Positions 41,101 to 48,992 of a stretch of DNA of 64,000 nucleotides are shown in pieces. Every line of letters starts with the position of its first letter. The stretch's first letter is position 1. The notes below the pieces were generated by a model. The model saw only the letters and a list, made by a program, of their open reading frames with translations. It had not been told where the DNA came from and searched no databases. The DNA lies in NCBI RefSeq assembly GCF_019655335.1, contig NZ_BPFD01000009.1, forward strand, positions 22,629 to 86,628, written 5' to 3'. Source of the DNA: Shewanella hafniensis. GTDB taxonomy: Bacteria; Pseudomonadota; Gammaproteobacteria; Enterobacterales; Shewanellaceae. The position numbers were made by a program, and so were the translations under genes.

Positions 41101-42521
41101 TTGGCTTGCTTGCCCATTTCGTCAAACAGTTGCTGCATCACATCACGGCCAAGCTTACCCGCCTCACTCAGCTTGCTTAACTCGAGCGTATTTTTACCTG
41201 TGACTTTTTGCAGTAAATCCCACACGGGCACGCCGCGTTCTACCAACTGCAGGATTTCTTCACCTTGAAATTTTTGTTTAGCCCACGCTTGGCCGACCGC
41301 AAGAATAATGCCCTCTAAATCCTCCTGACTACCGCCAAGCTTAGCGTTGTAATCAACCATCGATTGCAAGGCCCCATTCATGGGGTCGATGCCAAAGGTC
41401 TTTAACTTAGCAAAGGCAAGTTTGGCACCTTCTAACTCGGTACCTGTGCGGTTAGCAAAATCCTTAATCCACGCCGTTGCTTGCTCACCTGCAGCAATGC
41501 TGCCCATCATGGCCGTCATTTGGGCGCTAAAGGCTTTGGCTTTATCGCCTGCGGTAAGGATTGATTTTAAACTATCCCATAGCCTATCGACGCCCACATA
41601 CGCGCTAGCCATAGCAATGAGTGAGCCCGTGGCGGCTTTAATGCTACCGCCAAAATCACTCGATGATTTTTTGCTTTCATCGAGCAATTTATTGTGGCGA
41701 GCAAGCTTATCGTTTACGCCCTTTAGCGCAATTTCAGCGGCGGCTTCTTGGGTCTTTAAGTCTTTGCTGGCATCAGCCAGCTTGTTCATATCAATACCGG
41801 CTTTATTCAGCACGGTTTGTTGTTTGTCTAACTCCGCCTTGTTGCGGCCAAGGCTAGAGCCGAGTTGATTTAACTCAGTGCGCGCGCCCTTAACCTTAAG
41901 CGCATACTCGGCCTTTTTCTGGCCAGCCTGATCAACTTCGCTACTTAATTGCTTAAGCTCAATGCGTTCTTGCTCAAGCTCAGTCGCCAGTTGGTTGGCA
42001 CTGGTTGCAGTATTTTTTTGCGCCGTTTCGAGTTGTTGTAAATCGGCATTCGCAGCAGCAAGGGCTTGCGCTTGGTCTTTACTGGCCTGAGCGCCTTTAT
42101 CTTGCGTTGCGGTTAAGCGCTCAACCTCAGCGCGAGCGGTAGCAAGCTGAGCATCGTATTTACTAAGTTCGGCAACCGTTTGGCTGTATTCAGCTTCGAG
42201 TTTAGCCGTTGAGCTAGCCGCCTCAATTTGTGACTTTTCAAGCTTTTTTGCCTCAGCGGTGGCTTGTTTTTGCTCTTGCTTTAATTTCTCCAGCGCTTGG
42301 GCGTTATCGACATAATTACGCTCGCCTTTTTTAATGGCCGCACTTAATGAATCAATGGCTTTGATCGCTTCTTGCTGCTGCTTAAGATCATCAAGTTGCT
42401 CGTTGAGCTTTTCGCTTTGTAGCCCAAGATCTTGTAAAGCTTTCTCGGACTTTTCGGCTTCGCTTGAGAACAAGTCGCGGCCTTGGATGATGAGATTGAT
42501 GACTTGATCTTTAAAACTCAT
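38130..42521 (-). CDS. Tail tape measure protein
   Basis: A 1463-residue protein that fixes tail length. It starts at the ATG before SFKDQVINLIIQG, with AGAGG upstream; the frame is open for 24 further codons. About 300 residues of coiled coil come first, then the conserved tape-measure domain (MMGSIAAGEQATAWIKDFAN ... GEEILQLVERGVPVWDLLQK). Hydrophobic membrane-active segments follow (LVFNGITAGFSLIGAASAGLLSLF split across 590-620), then a long second coiled-coil part made of internally repeated blocks. The C-terminus is A/Q/T-rich. Length would predict a tail of roughly lambda-like or greater length. Confidence 0.93.
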   Translation of the reverse strand: MSFKDQVINLIIQGRDLFSSEAEKSEKALQDLGLQSEKLNEQLDDLKQQQEAIKAIDSLSAAIKKGERNYVDNAQALEKLKQEQKQATAEAKKLEKSQIEAASSTAKLEAEYSQTVAELSKYDAQLATARAEVERLTATQDKGAQASKDQAQALAAANADLQQLETAQKNTATSANQLATELEQERIELKQLSSEVDQAGQKKAEYALKVKGARTELNQLGSSLGRNKAELDKQQTVLNKAGIDMNKLADASKDLKTQEAAAEIALKGVNDKLARHNKLLDESKKSSSDFGGSIKAATGSLIAMASAYVGVDRLWDSLKSILTAGDKAKAFSAQMTAMMGSIAAGEQATAWIKDFANRTGTELEGAKLAFAKLKTFGIDPMNGALQSMVDYNAKLGGSQEDLEGIILAVGQAWAKQKFQGEEILQLVERGVPVWDLLQKVTGKNTLELSKLSEAGKLGRDVMQQLFDEMGKQANGQAALSLERLGGQINLISNKWTEFKQIIADSGAYQVAVDLLKDLNTKFDELNKNGKIKQAAQDISDFFSSILKDGGESLKGMLENITAFATGLNVVAGSIRLVFNGITAGFSLIGAASAGLLSLFPQLMAKILSVFGDNKLSNFFQSVADGFLSISKGLINQVEQDSKDVAASLKQMGFDIRQDSDKTAETQVKNSNIIQSAILEQMSLQATAREGEKQAAELASEQAKREVELWLSRKTAAEDHFNAVRNAGKSSAEDVATAQKLLVDTLKGLSDAQSAQEKTTTGLADANTKLGFATQVLKEEQNQLAQEALTKVREAFITGKASAEQYKKAQDDASKATQELSKAQADALLTADELAKKQAEDSVKVKESIKTELDLKRELQQQNVNDAQADVERTAALVLTWEERTKAAKKHYSDLQSVGTTTVAELDAAQIALENSTLRLGQVQDELKQKQDGLATSTENLKNITINGLIEQRETAERELAGVRVAFSRGQASVEDYKSAQVKLEKATDAVKEAQKGQKVTTKDLELAHTAATRKTVEGLKAQEKAAKETFETMVQKAKDGEASTEDLNKAFLEYAKVAIQAAGASDEQVDASIRQQAAALGLGKDLDTLIEQYKRLKDAQSGLGDNTQQTADNVQKGSTEIGTTISNTMDTVVKSAEQAGVGLQSIAQYFADIGTAVYDNVKALSDGAARYFNTIVYGVQNVKKEFGDLGQVENEIERLTGVIYELDNTLAKTVDFVGLRTWALETEKAGKIAERAYYRQKLELLNLVDALDNTDKANLSIINSATRATKALDLVNDQDMSLLTSALASAKQRMDSLRDSAESTLKSLQDELDGYLGRQDEIEKRRYQEQVADLKEQLAAAERTGDKQLIADLHEAERTLKQVYEFRTAEIKTQQAADKQSAAEAKKQAEASAVTAKTAAQTQATATVNTQVNTQTSTQSVANTSDMQVLQLQVGNSTFNAQMKRSLVTELMNEIKRLQSVGG

Positions 42522-42616
42522 GGCTTGGCCTCTAGTAGAAATAAAACGCGCGCACGAAAACGCCTGTGATCGAAATGTCTCGACCACAACCAATTAGTTT
42601 GTAAACTCAGGGATTA

Positions 42617-42686
42617 GGTGGGTTGGATAAGGCACATAATGGTGGCCGCTTCCTGTGGCGGTAGTGCGAACCTTGTTCAGCCCACC
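42617..42686 (+). ncRNA. Structured RNA-like element A (C4/Ash-leader-like)
   Basis: Terminal stem GGTGGGTTG pairs with CAGCCCACC (one G-U). Inside are a GGCAC hairpin and a CCG...CGG hairpin with loop CTTCCTGTGG. It aligns with element B at 42,861, where the stem bases change together. A 23-codon reading frame (MVAASCGGSANLVQ...) resembles the start of Ash/Icd-like leader peptides of P1/P4-type phages, where C4 antisense RNA is encoded. The identity is a proposal. Confidence 0.4.
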
Positions 42687-42860
42687 GCTTTAAATCAGTT
42701 AACTGATAAGTAAAATTGACAAACGCGCCTTAGCGGGGCGATACTATTTCGGCATTGGCAAAATCCACTGCCGAGATTGACCTCTCGCAATACACAGGCG
42801 CAGTAATGTCGCCAGCCTAGTGCTGGTTTTTTATTGCGTGACTTGGCGCACCACTTCTAT

Positions 42861-42932
42861 GGTGAGCTGGGTGGGAGCACTTCGGTGCGCCGTTCCTGTG
42901 ACGGTAAGGTCAATCCTGTTCAGCTCATCACC
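42861..42932 (+). ncRNA. Structured RNA-like element B, upstream of rha
   Basis: The terminal stem GGTGAGCTG pairs with CAGCTCA plus TCACC. The inner hairpins are GCAC-TTCG-GTGC and CCG-TTCCTGTGA-CGG. It shares the core TTCCTGTG and CGGTA with element A, and compensating stem changes are seen. It lies 54 bases before the Rha start, so it could be a leader or antisense target that controls rha. Confidence 0.4.
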
Positions 42933-42985
42933 AAACAATTGACCTTGTTTTGTGATGATTACTCTCGATCACAGGAGTGTCACCC

Positions 42986-43570
42986 ATGAACCTACAACAG
43001 CCTAAAAACACCCCCGCACAACTGGTATTCATTAACGGCCAGCAAACCATTACTAGCTCGCTGATCGTTGCCGATTATTTTGGCAAAATGCATAAAAATG
43101 TTTTGCGTAAAATTGAAGAGATCCTTGTTGAGGCTCCCAGCGAATTTACATCAGCTCATTTTCGAGCCAACGTGCAAAATCAACAAGTTGGCACTGCAAC
43201 ACGCGATTTAAAGTGTTACCAACTGACCAAAGACGGCTTTATGTTTTTAGTCATGGGGTTTACGGGTGCCAAAGCCGCCGAACTCAAGATTAACTTCATT
43301 AATGCCTTTAACGAAGCCCAAGCCCGCCTCTCCCGCACCCAAAGCCCGTTTGAACGTCAACGCATGTTATTTACATGGGAAGGCGGTAAAATTGTCAGCT
43401 CGCAGCCCATCGATGATGATCAGTTTGTCACTCGGCGCGATAAGCTGGTCAACTATATCCGCGAACCACGCTTTTTATCCCTTGAGCAGTTAATCGAAAT
43501 TAGCGAAGCCGCTAACCAACAAATCGCCTGTATCGCACGCATTGGCCGCGAGCAAGCACGGCTAGGGTAA
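42986..43570 (+). CDS. rha: Rha family phage regulatory protein
   Basis: A 194-residue DNA-binding regulator of the pRha family, whose members interfere with phage growth or act like antirepressors. The N-terminal Rha domain is visible (VFINGQQTITSSLIVADYFG, HKNVLRKIEEIL, AHFRANVQNQQVG, YQLTKDGFMFLVMGFTG). The C-terminal part is helical with no clear family. The start is ATG at 42,986 with GGAG eight bases before it; a GTG nine bases upstream is in frame but overlaps the ribosome binding site. It is transcribed against the tail genes, so it has its own control. Confidence 0.88.
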   Translation: MNLQQPKNTPAQLVFINGQQTITSSLIVADYFGKMHKNVLRKIEEILVEAPSEFTSAHFRANVQNQQVGTATRDLKCYQLTKDGFMFLVMGFTGAKAAELKINFINAFNEAQARLSRTQSPFERQRMLFTWEGGKIVSSQPIDDDQFVTRRDKLVNYIREPRFLSLEQLIEISEAANQQIACIARIGREQARLG

Positions 43571-43590
43571 AGCGACAGTTAAACGCCCAT

Positions 43591-43622
43591 AAAAAATGGC
43601 TACCGTTGGGTAGCCATTTTTT
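43591..43622. terminator. Bidirectional terminator after rha
   Basis: A perfect 14-bp stem AAAAAATGGCTACC / GGTAGCCATTTTTT with loop GTTG. It also ends the leftward RelE/HTH cassette. Confidence 0.94.
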
Positions 43623-43653
43623 GTTTGCACTGTTGTCTGACTTAGCAGTATTG

Positions 43654-43959
43654 CTAACTCATTAAGATCTCTACGCCCTGTTTTTTGACGATATTTAGCA
43701 ACTTTAATGCGGGGCCATCGGGGTGTCGCTTACCTTGCTCCCACTTTTGTACGCTTGATAACGATACATTTAAATATTGTGCAAACACAGGCTGGCTTAC
43801 CTTGTTACTCGTACGCAACTCTTTTATGTCAGCGGCAGAAAACTCTGCTAGCTCAGGTAAGCAAAGCGCGTCAAACTTGCGCATGGTTTCTGGCGGCATG
43901 AGACCAGATGCATGTAACCCTTGGGCGGTATTATGTAATGACTTAAGTAAGCGGCTCAT
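43654..43959 (-). CDS. HTH antitoxin (NadS/HigA-like)
   Basis: A 101-residue XRE-type protein. Its C-terminal half carries the helix-turn-helix (SQPVFAQYLNVSLSSVQKWEQGKRHP), as in NadS/HigA antitoxins. It overlaps the toxin-like gene upstream by 17 bases, so toxin comes first, antitoxin second. With the RelE-like partner it forms a type II pair inside the tail region. Confidence 0.85.
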   Translation of the reverse strand: MSRLLKSLHNTAQGLHASGLMPPETMRKFDALCLPELAEFSAADIKELRTSNKVSQPVFAQYLNVSLSSVQKWEQGKRHPDGPALKLLNIVKKQGVEILMS

Positions 43960-44329
43960 TTCTTATTACCTCGTATAACTCTTTATCTTTTATTGCTTTA
44001 GCTAACTGAGTGTTGTTGTAACTCAATAATAATTTAGCTAATTCTAACAGCACGGCTTTTTCGGTTTTAGTAATATTATCGCGTTCATTTTTAGCAAAAC
44101 CAAACATGTAAAAAGCTTTGTCTTCAGAGCGAAACGCAATCAATGTCCTAAAACCACTGCTTTTACCCTGATTCAGCCTAGGTACCCGTTTTTTGACCAC
44201 GCAGCCACCCAGTTTGGCATCGATTAAACCGTTATCCATTTCGGTAACTGCTAGTATTAATGCTGTATCTTCAAGGCCTTCATCATTTGCCCATGATGTA
44301 AATTCTGCGGTTTTAAATATGCGCCCCAC
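43943..44329 (-). CDS. RelE/ParE-family toxin
   Basis: A 128-residue protein with FKTAEFTSWANDEGLEDTAL, LIDAKLGGCVVKKRVPR and SSGFRTLIAFRSEDKAFYMFGFAKNERDNI, the pattern of RelE-type mRNA interferases of the HigB2/RelE subgroup. The start is GTG at 44,329 with AGGA six bases upstream; the frame is open to 44,350. It is paired with the HTH protein. Cleavage of mRNA is a family property, not shown here. Confidence 0.85.
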   Translation of the reverse strand: MGRIFKTAEFTSWANDEGLEDTALILAVTEMDNGLIDAKLGGCVVKKRVPRLNQGKSSGFRTLIAFRSEDKAFYMFGFAKNERDNITKTEKAVLLELAKLLLSYNNTQLAKAIKDKELYEVIRNEPLT

Positions 44330-44444
44330 TATTATTCCTAACTGTAGCACTATGTCCTATAAAAACATATTAGCACCGAGAGGAGATATGTACAATAACT
44401 AGGCTAGCCCAAACGAAATGGGCTGGCCTAGTAACAACCTAATT

Positions 44445-45164
44445 TTATGCTGCGCTACGGACGAAGAACTTAGACTTACCCGTGGCAACGATTGAGCTGT
44501 CAGCGAGTACAGCACCTTCAATATCGAAGCTACCGTAATCGGTACCGATCAAGTCTAAGCCTGATGTGGGTGTGGGCTTCCACTTATAAAACTTCAGCAT
44601 CCACGGTTTACCGGTTGAGTCGTTAATACCGTCAACAACCACACTGACCGTTTTGCCTGATTCCGTTAATGCCTGCAACGCATTACCCGCTTGGCTGGTG
44701 TAGCCAATGGTTAATGTTTGGCCTGCTGTAATGGCGCCAGTCGATAACGCGCGGATACCTGCGGCACTGACAACATAATCTTCATCAAGTACATAAGTCA
44801 CATCACCCGCTTCATTTTTAACAACAGGGGCGATACTGGTATCAATCATTTTTGCGGTTTGCGCTAAGCCATCGAGCACAGCGATAATTTCTTCATCTGC
44901 AACGGGTGTTGCAGTTAATACATCAATCTTACCGCGCATAGCTAACGCTAAGTTTTCGTTATTAAAATCGTAAAAGGTTGAACTTAATTTTACGGATTTA
45001 ATCAACGTGACTTCATCGGCATAACCCCCACCACCACGGTAGTTGGGCAAGGATTTGGTTTCTTGTTCGATAGCGAGCTTTACGCCGCTCACGTTGCCAC
45101 AGTCACGGCCATCGATATAGACGATCGCTGAGCCGATGTAACTTTCGGTTACTATTTCACTCAT
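44445..45164 (-). CDS. Major tail (tail tube) protein
   Basis: A 239-residue protein with tail-tube-like features (SAIVYIDGRDCGNVSGVKLA, YRGGGGYADEVTLIKSVKLS, LALAMRGKIDV) and a C-terminal beta-rich segment. It overlaps the gpU-like gene by four bases (ATGA). Order after the gpU- and gpZ-like genes matches lambda Z-U-V. Confidence 0.82.
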   Translation of the reverse strand: MSEIVTESYIGSAIVYIDGRDCGNVSGVKLAIEQETKSLPNYRGGGGYADEVTLIKSVKLSSTFYDFNNENLALAMRGKIDVLTATPVADEEIIAVLDGLAQTAKMIDTSIAPVVKNEAGDVTYVLDEDYVVSAAGIRALSTGAITAGQTLTIGYTSQAGNALQALTESGKTVSVVVDGINDSTGKPWMLKFYKWKPTPTSGLDLIGTDYGSFDIEGAVLADSSIVATGKSKFFVRSAA

Positions 45165-45586
45165 AGTGAGTCTCCAAATTTAACGGTATTAACAAGGGAT
45201 AGGGTGAACACCGCTAGGCCGTGTTCTTCATGGGCTTCGGGCATGATGTACTTGCAGGGCTCAGTCTCTTTAAAGCTGATCACCGAGGGTAACCAGCTAG
45301 GTTTTTCAGGGAAGCGTTCATCTTTATAAAAGGCTTCACGGATAGCGCGCACGAGGTTGATTAGCTCACTGGTTGGTTGCGGATTTTTAGCGAGTTTTAC
45401 GCCAGCAACCACTTGCAGCACTAGATCATCCTTATATTTATCAATGCCATTTTTAGCGTCAAAGGCATCGGTATACGGCTGCAAAAAGATGAATTTGCTT
45501 TCTTTGGCAATGGACTGCACATAAAAACCTTCACGCACAGTGGCGCCGTCAACCAGCGCGAGGCGGTCTAAGATTGCTTGGATCAT
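45161..45586 (-). CDS. Minor tail protein, lambda gpU-like
   Basis: A 141-residue protein (ILDRLALVDGATVREGFYVQ, KDDLVLQVVAGVKLAKNP, LINLVRAIREAFYKDERFP). Size and position between the gpZ-like and tube genes fit a tail terminator of the gpU kind. Confidence 0.7.
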   Translation of the reverse strand: MIQAILDRLALVDGATVREGFYVQSIAKESKFIFLQPYTDAFDAKNGIDKYKDDLVLQVVAGVKLAKNPQPTSELINLVRAIREAFYKDERFPEKPSWLPSVISFKETEPCKYIMPEAHEEHGLAVFTLSLVNTVKFGDSL

Positions 45587-45601
45587 GGAGTTGCCTCTTA
45601 G

Positions 45602-46159
45602 TTAACGGCTAGCGTGGTGGCCGTAGCGTTCGCGTAGATGCTTAATAATTGGTGCTTCAATGTCTGGTAGCACACTTCTAAAACTACCCGCAACGGACGG
45701 ACCATAGAGTGGTTTTGGCACCTTCGTATTCGCTTTTATAGCTTCTTCTTTTTTAAGAGTGCGCCAAGAGTTATCGCCGCGTTTGCGAGAAAACATCACT
45801 GTATTATTGTTAAAGCCAATAACGGTAAATGCACCTTTGAACCAAATCTTTTGATTCCTTAATGTGTTGACCATAAAGCCTTTGTTCATTTTAAGTGCAA
45901 AGTTATTTAACGAACTTGGCTCATAACGGGCTGATATAAATACATTTAAATCACTAGGATTTACACTGAAGGTCATGTTTTCATCAATGTAATCTCTGGA
46001 TTTAAAACCATATTTATTGAAAATAGCATTCACAGCCATTTTCTTGGCAAATGGTCCAGTATCCGCAAGCGCCTTATTGATATTTGGCGTTATCTGATTG
46101 CGGATGCGGTTTAGTTCATTAGTGACTTCTTTAAGCCCTTCAATTTTTATTTTTGCCAT
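45602..46159 (-). CDS. Minor tail protein, gpZ-like
   Basis: A 185-residue protein that opens MAKIKIEGLKEVTNELNRI and then TPNINKALADTGPFAKKMAVNAI; the helical start and basic C-terminus fit the prophage minor tail protein Z family, which completes the tail end. It lies between the head-tail and gpU-like genes. Confidence 0.8.
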   Translation of the reverse strand: MAKIKIEGLKEVTNELNRIRNQITPNINKALADTGPFAKKMAVNAIFNKYGFKSRDYIDENMTFSVNPSDLNVFISARYEPSSLNNFALKMNKGFMVNTLRNQKIWFKGAFTVIGFNNNTVMFSRKRGDNSWRTLKKEEAIKANTKVPKPLYGPSVAGSFRSVLPDIEAPIIKHLRERYGHHASR

Positions 46160-46178
46160 AGCTGAGCTCCGATGGTCG

Positions 46179-46517
46179 CTAAAGCGGAATATAGATAAAG
46201 GTTACGCTGACTGAATCCATGCTTACCCTTTGGGTGAGGCGTCCTTGCTGGACGCTAGCGCCCTCACCTATCGCAAACTCATCACCCGAATTTACCGCCC
46301 CTTCGGATTGTAAAAACTCGGCACGACTGATTAGCTCGGGAATATATTCATTAGACGAGGCCGCAATTTCGGCACCGTTATCATCCAAACTCACCAGGCG
46401 AGTAAAAGGCGCTGAACCATCGCTTGGGGTAAAAAGACACGGATCAGCCAAACGCTGAAAAAGCCGCACCATTTTACCCCGCACGCGTTCGGCAAAGTGG
46501 TTGCCAACGTTAGGCAT
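46179..46517 (-). CDS. Head-tail joining protein (gpFII-like)
   Basis: A 112-residue protein with beta-rich C-terminus (GEGASVQQGRLTQRVSMDSV). It overlaps the cement-protein gene by eight bases. The position between capsid/cement and gpZ suggests the connector that accepts the tail. Assignment rests mostly on order. Confidence 0.62.
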   Translation of the reverse strand: MPNVGNHFAERVRGKMVRLFQRLADPCLFTPSDGSAPFTRLVSLDDNGAEIAASSNEYIPELISRAEFLQSEGAVNSGDEFAIGEGASVQQGRLTQRVSMDSVSVTFIYIPL

Positions 46518-46833
46518 TGATCTTCACCCAGACGGTTTCGGCGCCATTGCCAGCTGCCAACCACGCCTTACCGACTTTGGTATTGTCGGTGGCGGTGGTG
46601 GTCAGTTCTTTTTCGGTGTCGTCCCAATACAGATCAACACCTAAAGCGACCGCATCTGTGGATTTTTTAGGGAGCTCAAACACGCCTTCGGTGACGCCTG
46701 TACCTTCGGTATCGGCGGCAATGGCGCCAATCGCCACAACTAACAATGTAGCCAGTAATACCGCTTCACCACTGGCAACCGCGGCTGTGGGCGTAAAGCT
46801 GATGGTCTTGCCATCTTGCACATAATTTTTCAT
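46510..46833 (-). CDS. DUF2190-type capsid cement protein
   Basis: A 107-residue protein that starts at the ATG before KNYVQDGKTISF. Its features, AAVASGEAVLLATLLVVAIG, EGVFELPKKSTDAVALGVDLYW and VGKAWLAAGNGAETVWVKIN, match the DUF2190 family of head decoration proteins. AGGAA is upstream. It follows the capsid gene, as is typical. Confidence 0.85.
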   Translation of the reverse strand: MKNYVQDGKTISFTPTAAVASGEAVLLATLLVVAIGAIAADTEGTGVTEGVFELPKKSTDAVALGVDLYWDDTEKELTTTATDNTKVGKAWLAAGNGAETVWVKINA

Positions 46834-46913
46834 GAGAGTGTTCCTGCTTAAAAACAAAACTGAATAAAAAAGGGCTATCGTTTGATAGCCCATTTATGTC
46901 GGTTTAGCGCTGT

Positions 46914-48992
46914 TTACACGCCTGTTGATTTCACCAATCCACGGTAATCAAGTGGTGCCACACCCGCATCGATACGCACTTTGGTGGCTACGCCGTCGAT
47001 AGTGAAGCCTTGTTGCTGCTCAATGTAAGGCGTGTCGATGCCATCAAGGTAAGCCACCTCAATGGTGTCGCGGCCTTGGCCCGCAGAAAGGAACCACTGC
47101 ACCGTGCTGTTATCATCTAAACGAGGCTCAGCAATCACTTCGGCAAAGTTTTGGATTGGGTTAGCAATACCTGAATTCACATCGGCACCTTTAACAGAAC
47201 TGGACTTAATGATCTGGTTAAACGTGGTTTCAAGCGCTACAGGGCACAGTACAAACTCAGGGCGAATATTCAGGGGGCGATTACCCGATTTTTGCTTGCG
47301 CATTAACATGCGGTTAGCATCGAGGGCCGCCACACTTGGCGCACCGGAACCTAAGTTGCCGTGTTCATTATGGAACAGCGTTTTTCCATCAGCCATTGGG
47401 GGGTTTTTGGTTAATACCGCATATACCAAATCACCAATGGTACCTTTGGCGGCAAAGCCCATTTTCATTGGGATATCAGTCAACATACTCATATCGTCGT
47501 TGATAATGGCCTGACGAGTAATGCTGAACAACTCGCCATAGGTAGCCAGCGCGATTTGTTGCGCATGGTCGCCAACGGTGACGTACTTGTATTCCGCACC
47601 TTCCCGTACTTGGCGTAGGCTATTAAAGTCACCAAGGCCGATACGTTTGGCGATATTAAAGTTGCCTAGTTGACCTTTTTTGGTCCAACGCTCGAAGGTT
47701 TCTTCGGCGGTTTCCCAGCCCATTAACACTGATTTATTAGCTACATCTAACAGGATATTGCCAAAGTCGCTTGAGCTGTGGGTAAAGGCTAAGCCGACCA
47801 TATCCATTTTGTTGAATCCAGCGCAGCCGATACCGCGATCTAACAGTGAGGCGCGCGCCAACTCAAGCATGGTGTAGCTCGAATAGTTGTTGCTAGCTTC
47901 AGCTTTTGTATGGCCGGAACGCGCCATTAACTGAGCACGAATTGAATCACCCACGATGTTACCGTTGCTGGCATGAATAATGACACTTTTAGGCTGCACG
48001 GCGCACGGCGTAGTGTTTTCACCCAACTTTGCCAAAATGCGGTCTTTGGCAATGTCAGCATTGATGTTGGCATCCGCTAAACACTCATTCTTCAGATCAG
48101 CCAATTGCGGGAACGCAGCGAACGCGGCATTAATGCCGGTCATACGCTGAGTATTAAACGCAATCGCAGCCGCTTGAATGGTGGCCGCATCAGGTTGAGC
48201 TGGAAGCGGTGCAGGTGCAGGAAGTTGAGCATTAGGTGCAGCAATTGGCGCAGGAGCAGGAATAGAGGTATTACCCTGCATTGCAAATAAAGCTTTCAGT
48301 TTTTCAGGCATGTTTTCGTACTCCTGGAGTCGTTTTGGATCTATGGATGCAGCTAGCTGCAACGGTTCAATAATTTGGTCAGCCAACCCAAGCGCTACGG
48401 CTTCTTGAGCACTTAACCAAGTGTCTGCTTTAAAGAATTGAGCTAGCTGTTCTTCACTCAATTTGCCTTTGGCTTTGTCTTGATAAGCCTTGCCCATGCT
48501 GGCACGCCATTTGTCTAACAAATCGGCGTATTCGCGTAAGTCCTCTGCCGTTCCAACTGCGCCGCCCCAATTGCTATGGATCATCAAAAAGGCATTTGAT
48601 GGCATGATGACTACATCAAAAGCCATGCAAATCACACTGGCCATTGAAGCGGCGATAGACTCAATACAAATTGACTTTTGGCAAGGCCACCGTGCGAGGA
48701 TGTTATAGATAGCCATGCCATCAATCACATCACCGCCACCGGATTGGATGTAGGCTTTGAGCTGGGTGATTTTTCCCATTGCCCGTAAATCTGTAGCAAT
48801 TTGTTTGGCGGTAAAGTCCCAGCCAACATCACCATATAAAATCAATTCAGCCACACCGCCAGCGGCGGCTTTCATACTGTAGAAGCCGCGCTTTTCATTA
48901 CTCGCGGTCTGACTGTTGCCTTGCGGCGCGATCAGCGTTCCGCTTGGCAGCATTGCGCTTAGCATTGCTGATGCTATTGGGGTCTTTTTCAC
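46914..48992 (-). CDS. ClpP-like prohead protease fused to major capsid protein
   Basis: A 692-residue fusion. Residues about 45-215 are a ClpP-like protease with QSGGGDVIDGMAIYN, the nucleophile Ser116 (ESIAASMASVICM) and His139 (MIHSNWGGAVG). A P/A/Q-rich linker follows (about 240-285), then a scaffold-like helix and from about 340 the HK97-like major capsid domain. Self-processing would separate the parts during head assembly. The start is GTG at 48,992 with AGGAG nine bases before it; it overlaps the portal gene by 95 bases. A later ATG at 48,875 has no ribosome binding site. Confidence 0.9.
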   Translation of the reverse strand: MKKTPIASAMLSAMLPSGTLIAPQGNSQTASNEKRGFYSMKAAAGGVAELILYGDVGWDFTAKQIATDLRAMGKITQLKAYIQSGGGDVIDGMAIYNILARWPCQKSICIESIAASMASVICMAFDVVIMPSNAFLMIHSNWGGAVGTAEDLREYADLLDKWRASMGKAYQDKAKGKLSEEQLAQFFKADTWLSAQEAVALGLADQIIEPLQLAASIDPKRLQEYENMPEKLKALFAMQGNTSIPAPAPIAAPNAQLPAPAPLPAQPDAATIQAAAIAFNTQRMTGINAAFAAFPQLADLKNECLADANINADIAKDRILAKLGENTTPCAVQPKSVIIHASNGNIVGDSIRAQLMARSGHTKAEASNNYSSYTMLELARASLLDRGIGCAGFNKMDMVGLAFTHSSSDFGNILLDVANKSVLMGWETAEETFERWTKKGQLGNFNIAKRIGLGDFNSLRQVREGAEYKYVTVGDHAQQIALATYGELFSITRQAIINDDMSMLTDIPMKMGFAAKGTIGDLVYAVLTKNPPMADGKTLFHNEHGNLGSGAPSVAALDANRMLMRKQKSGNRPLNIRPEFVLCPVALETTFNQIIKSSSVKGADVNSGIANPIQNFAEVIAEPRLDDNSTVQWFLSAGQGRDTIEVAYLDGIDTPYIEQQQGFTIDGVATKVRIDAGVAPLDYRGLVKSTGV

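Noticed and set aside
41380..41868. 162-codon ORF antisense to the tape measure
   Set aside because: Mirror of the strongly supported tape measure coding frame; serine/leucine-rich shadow with no start signal.
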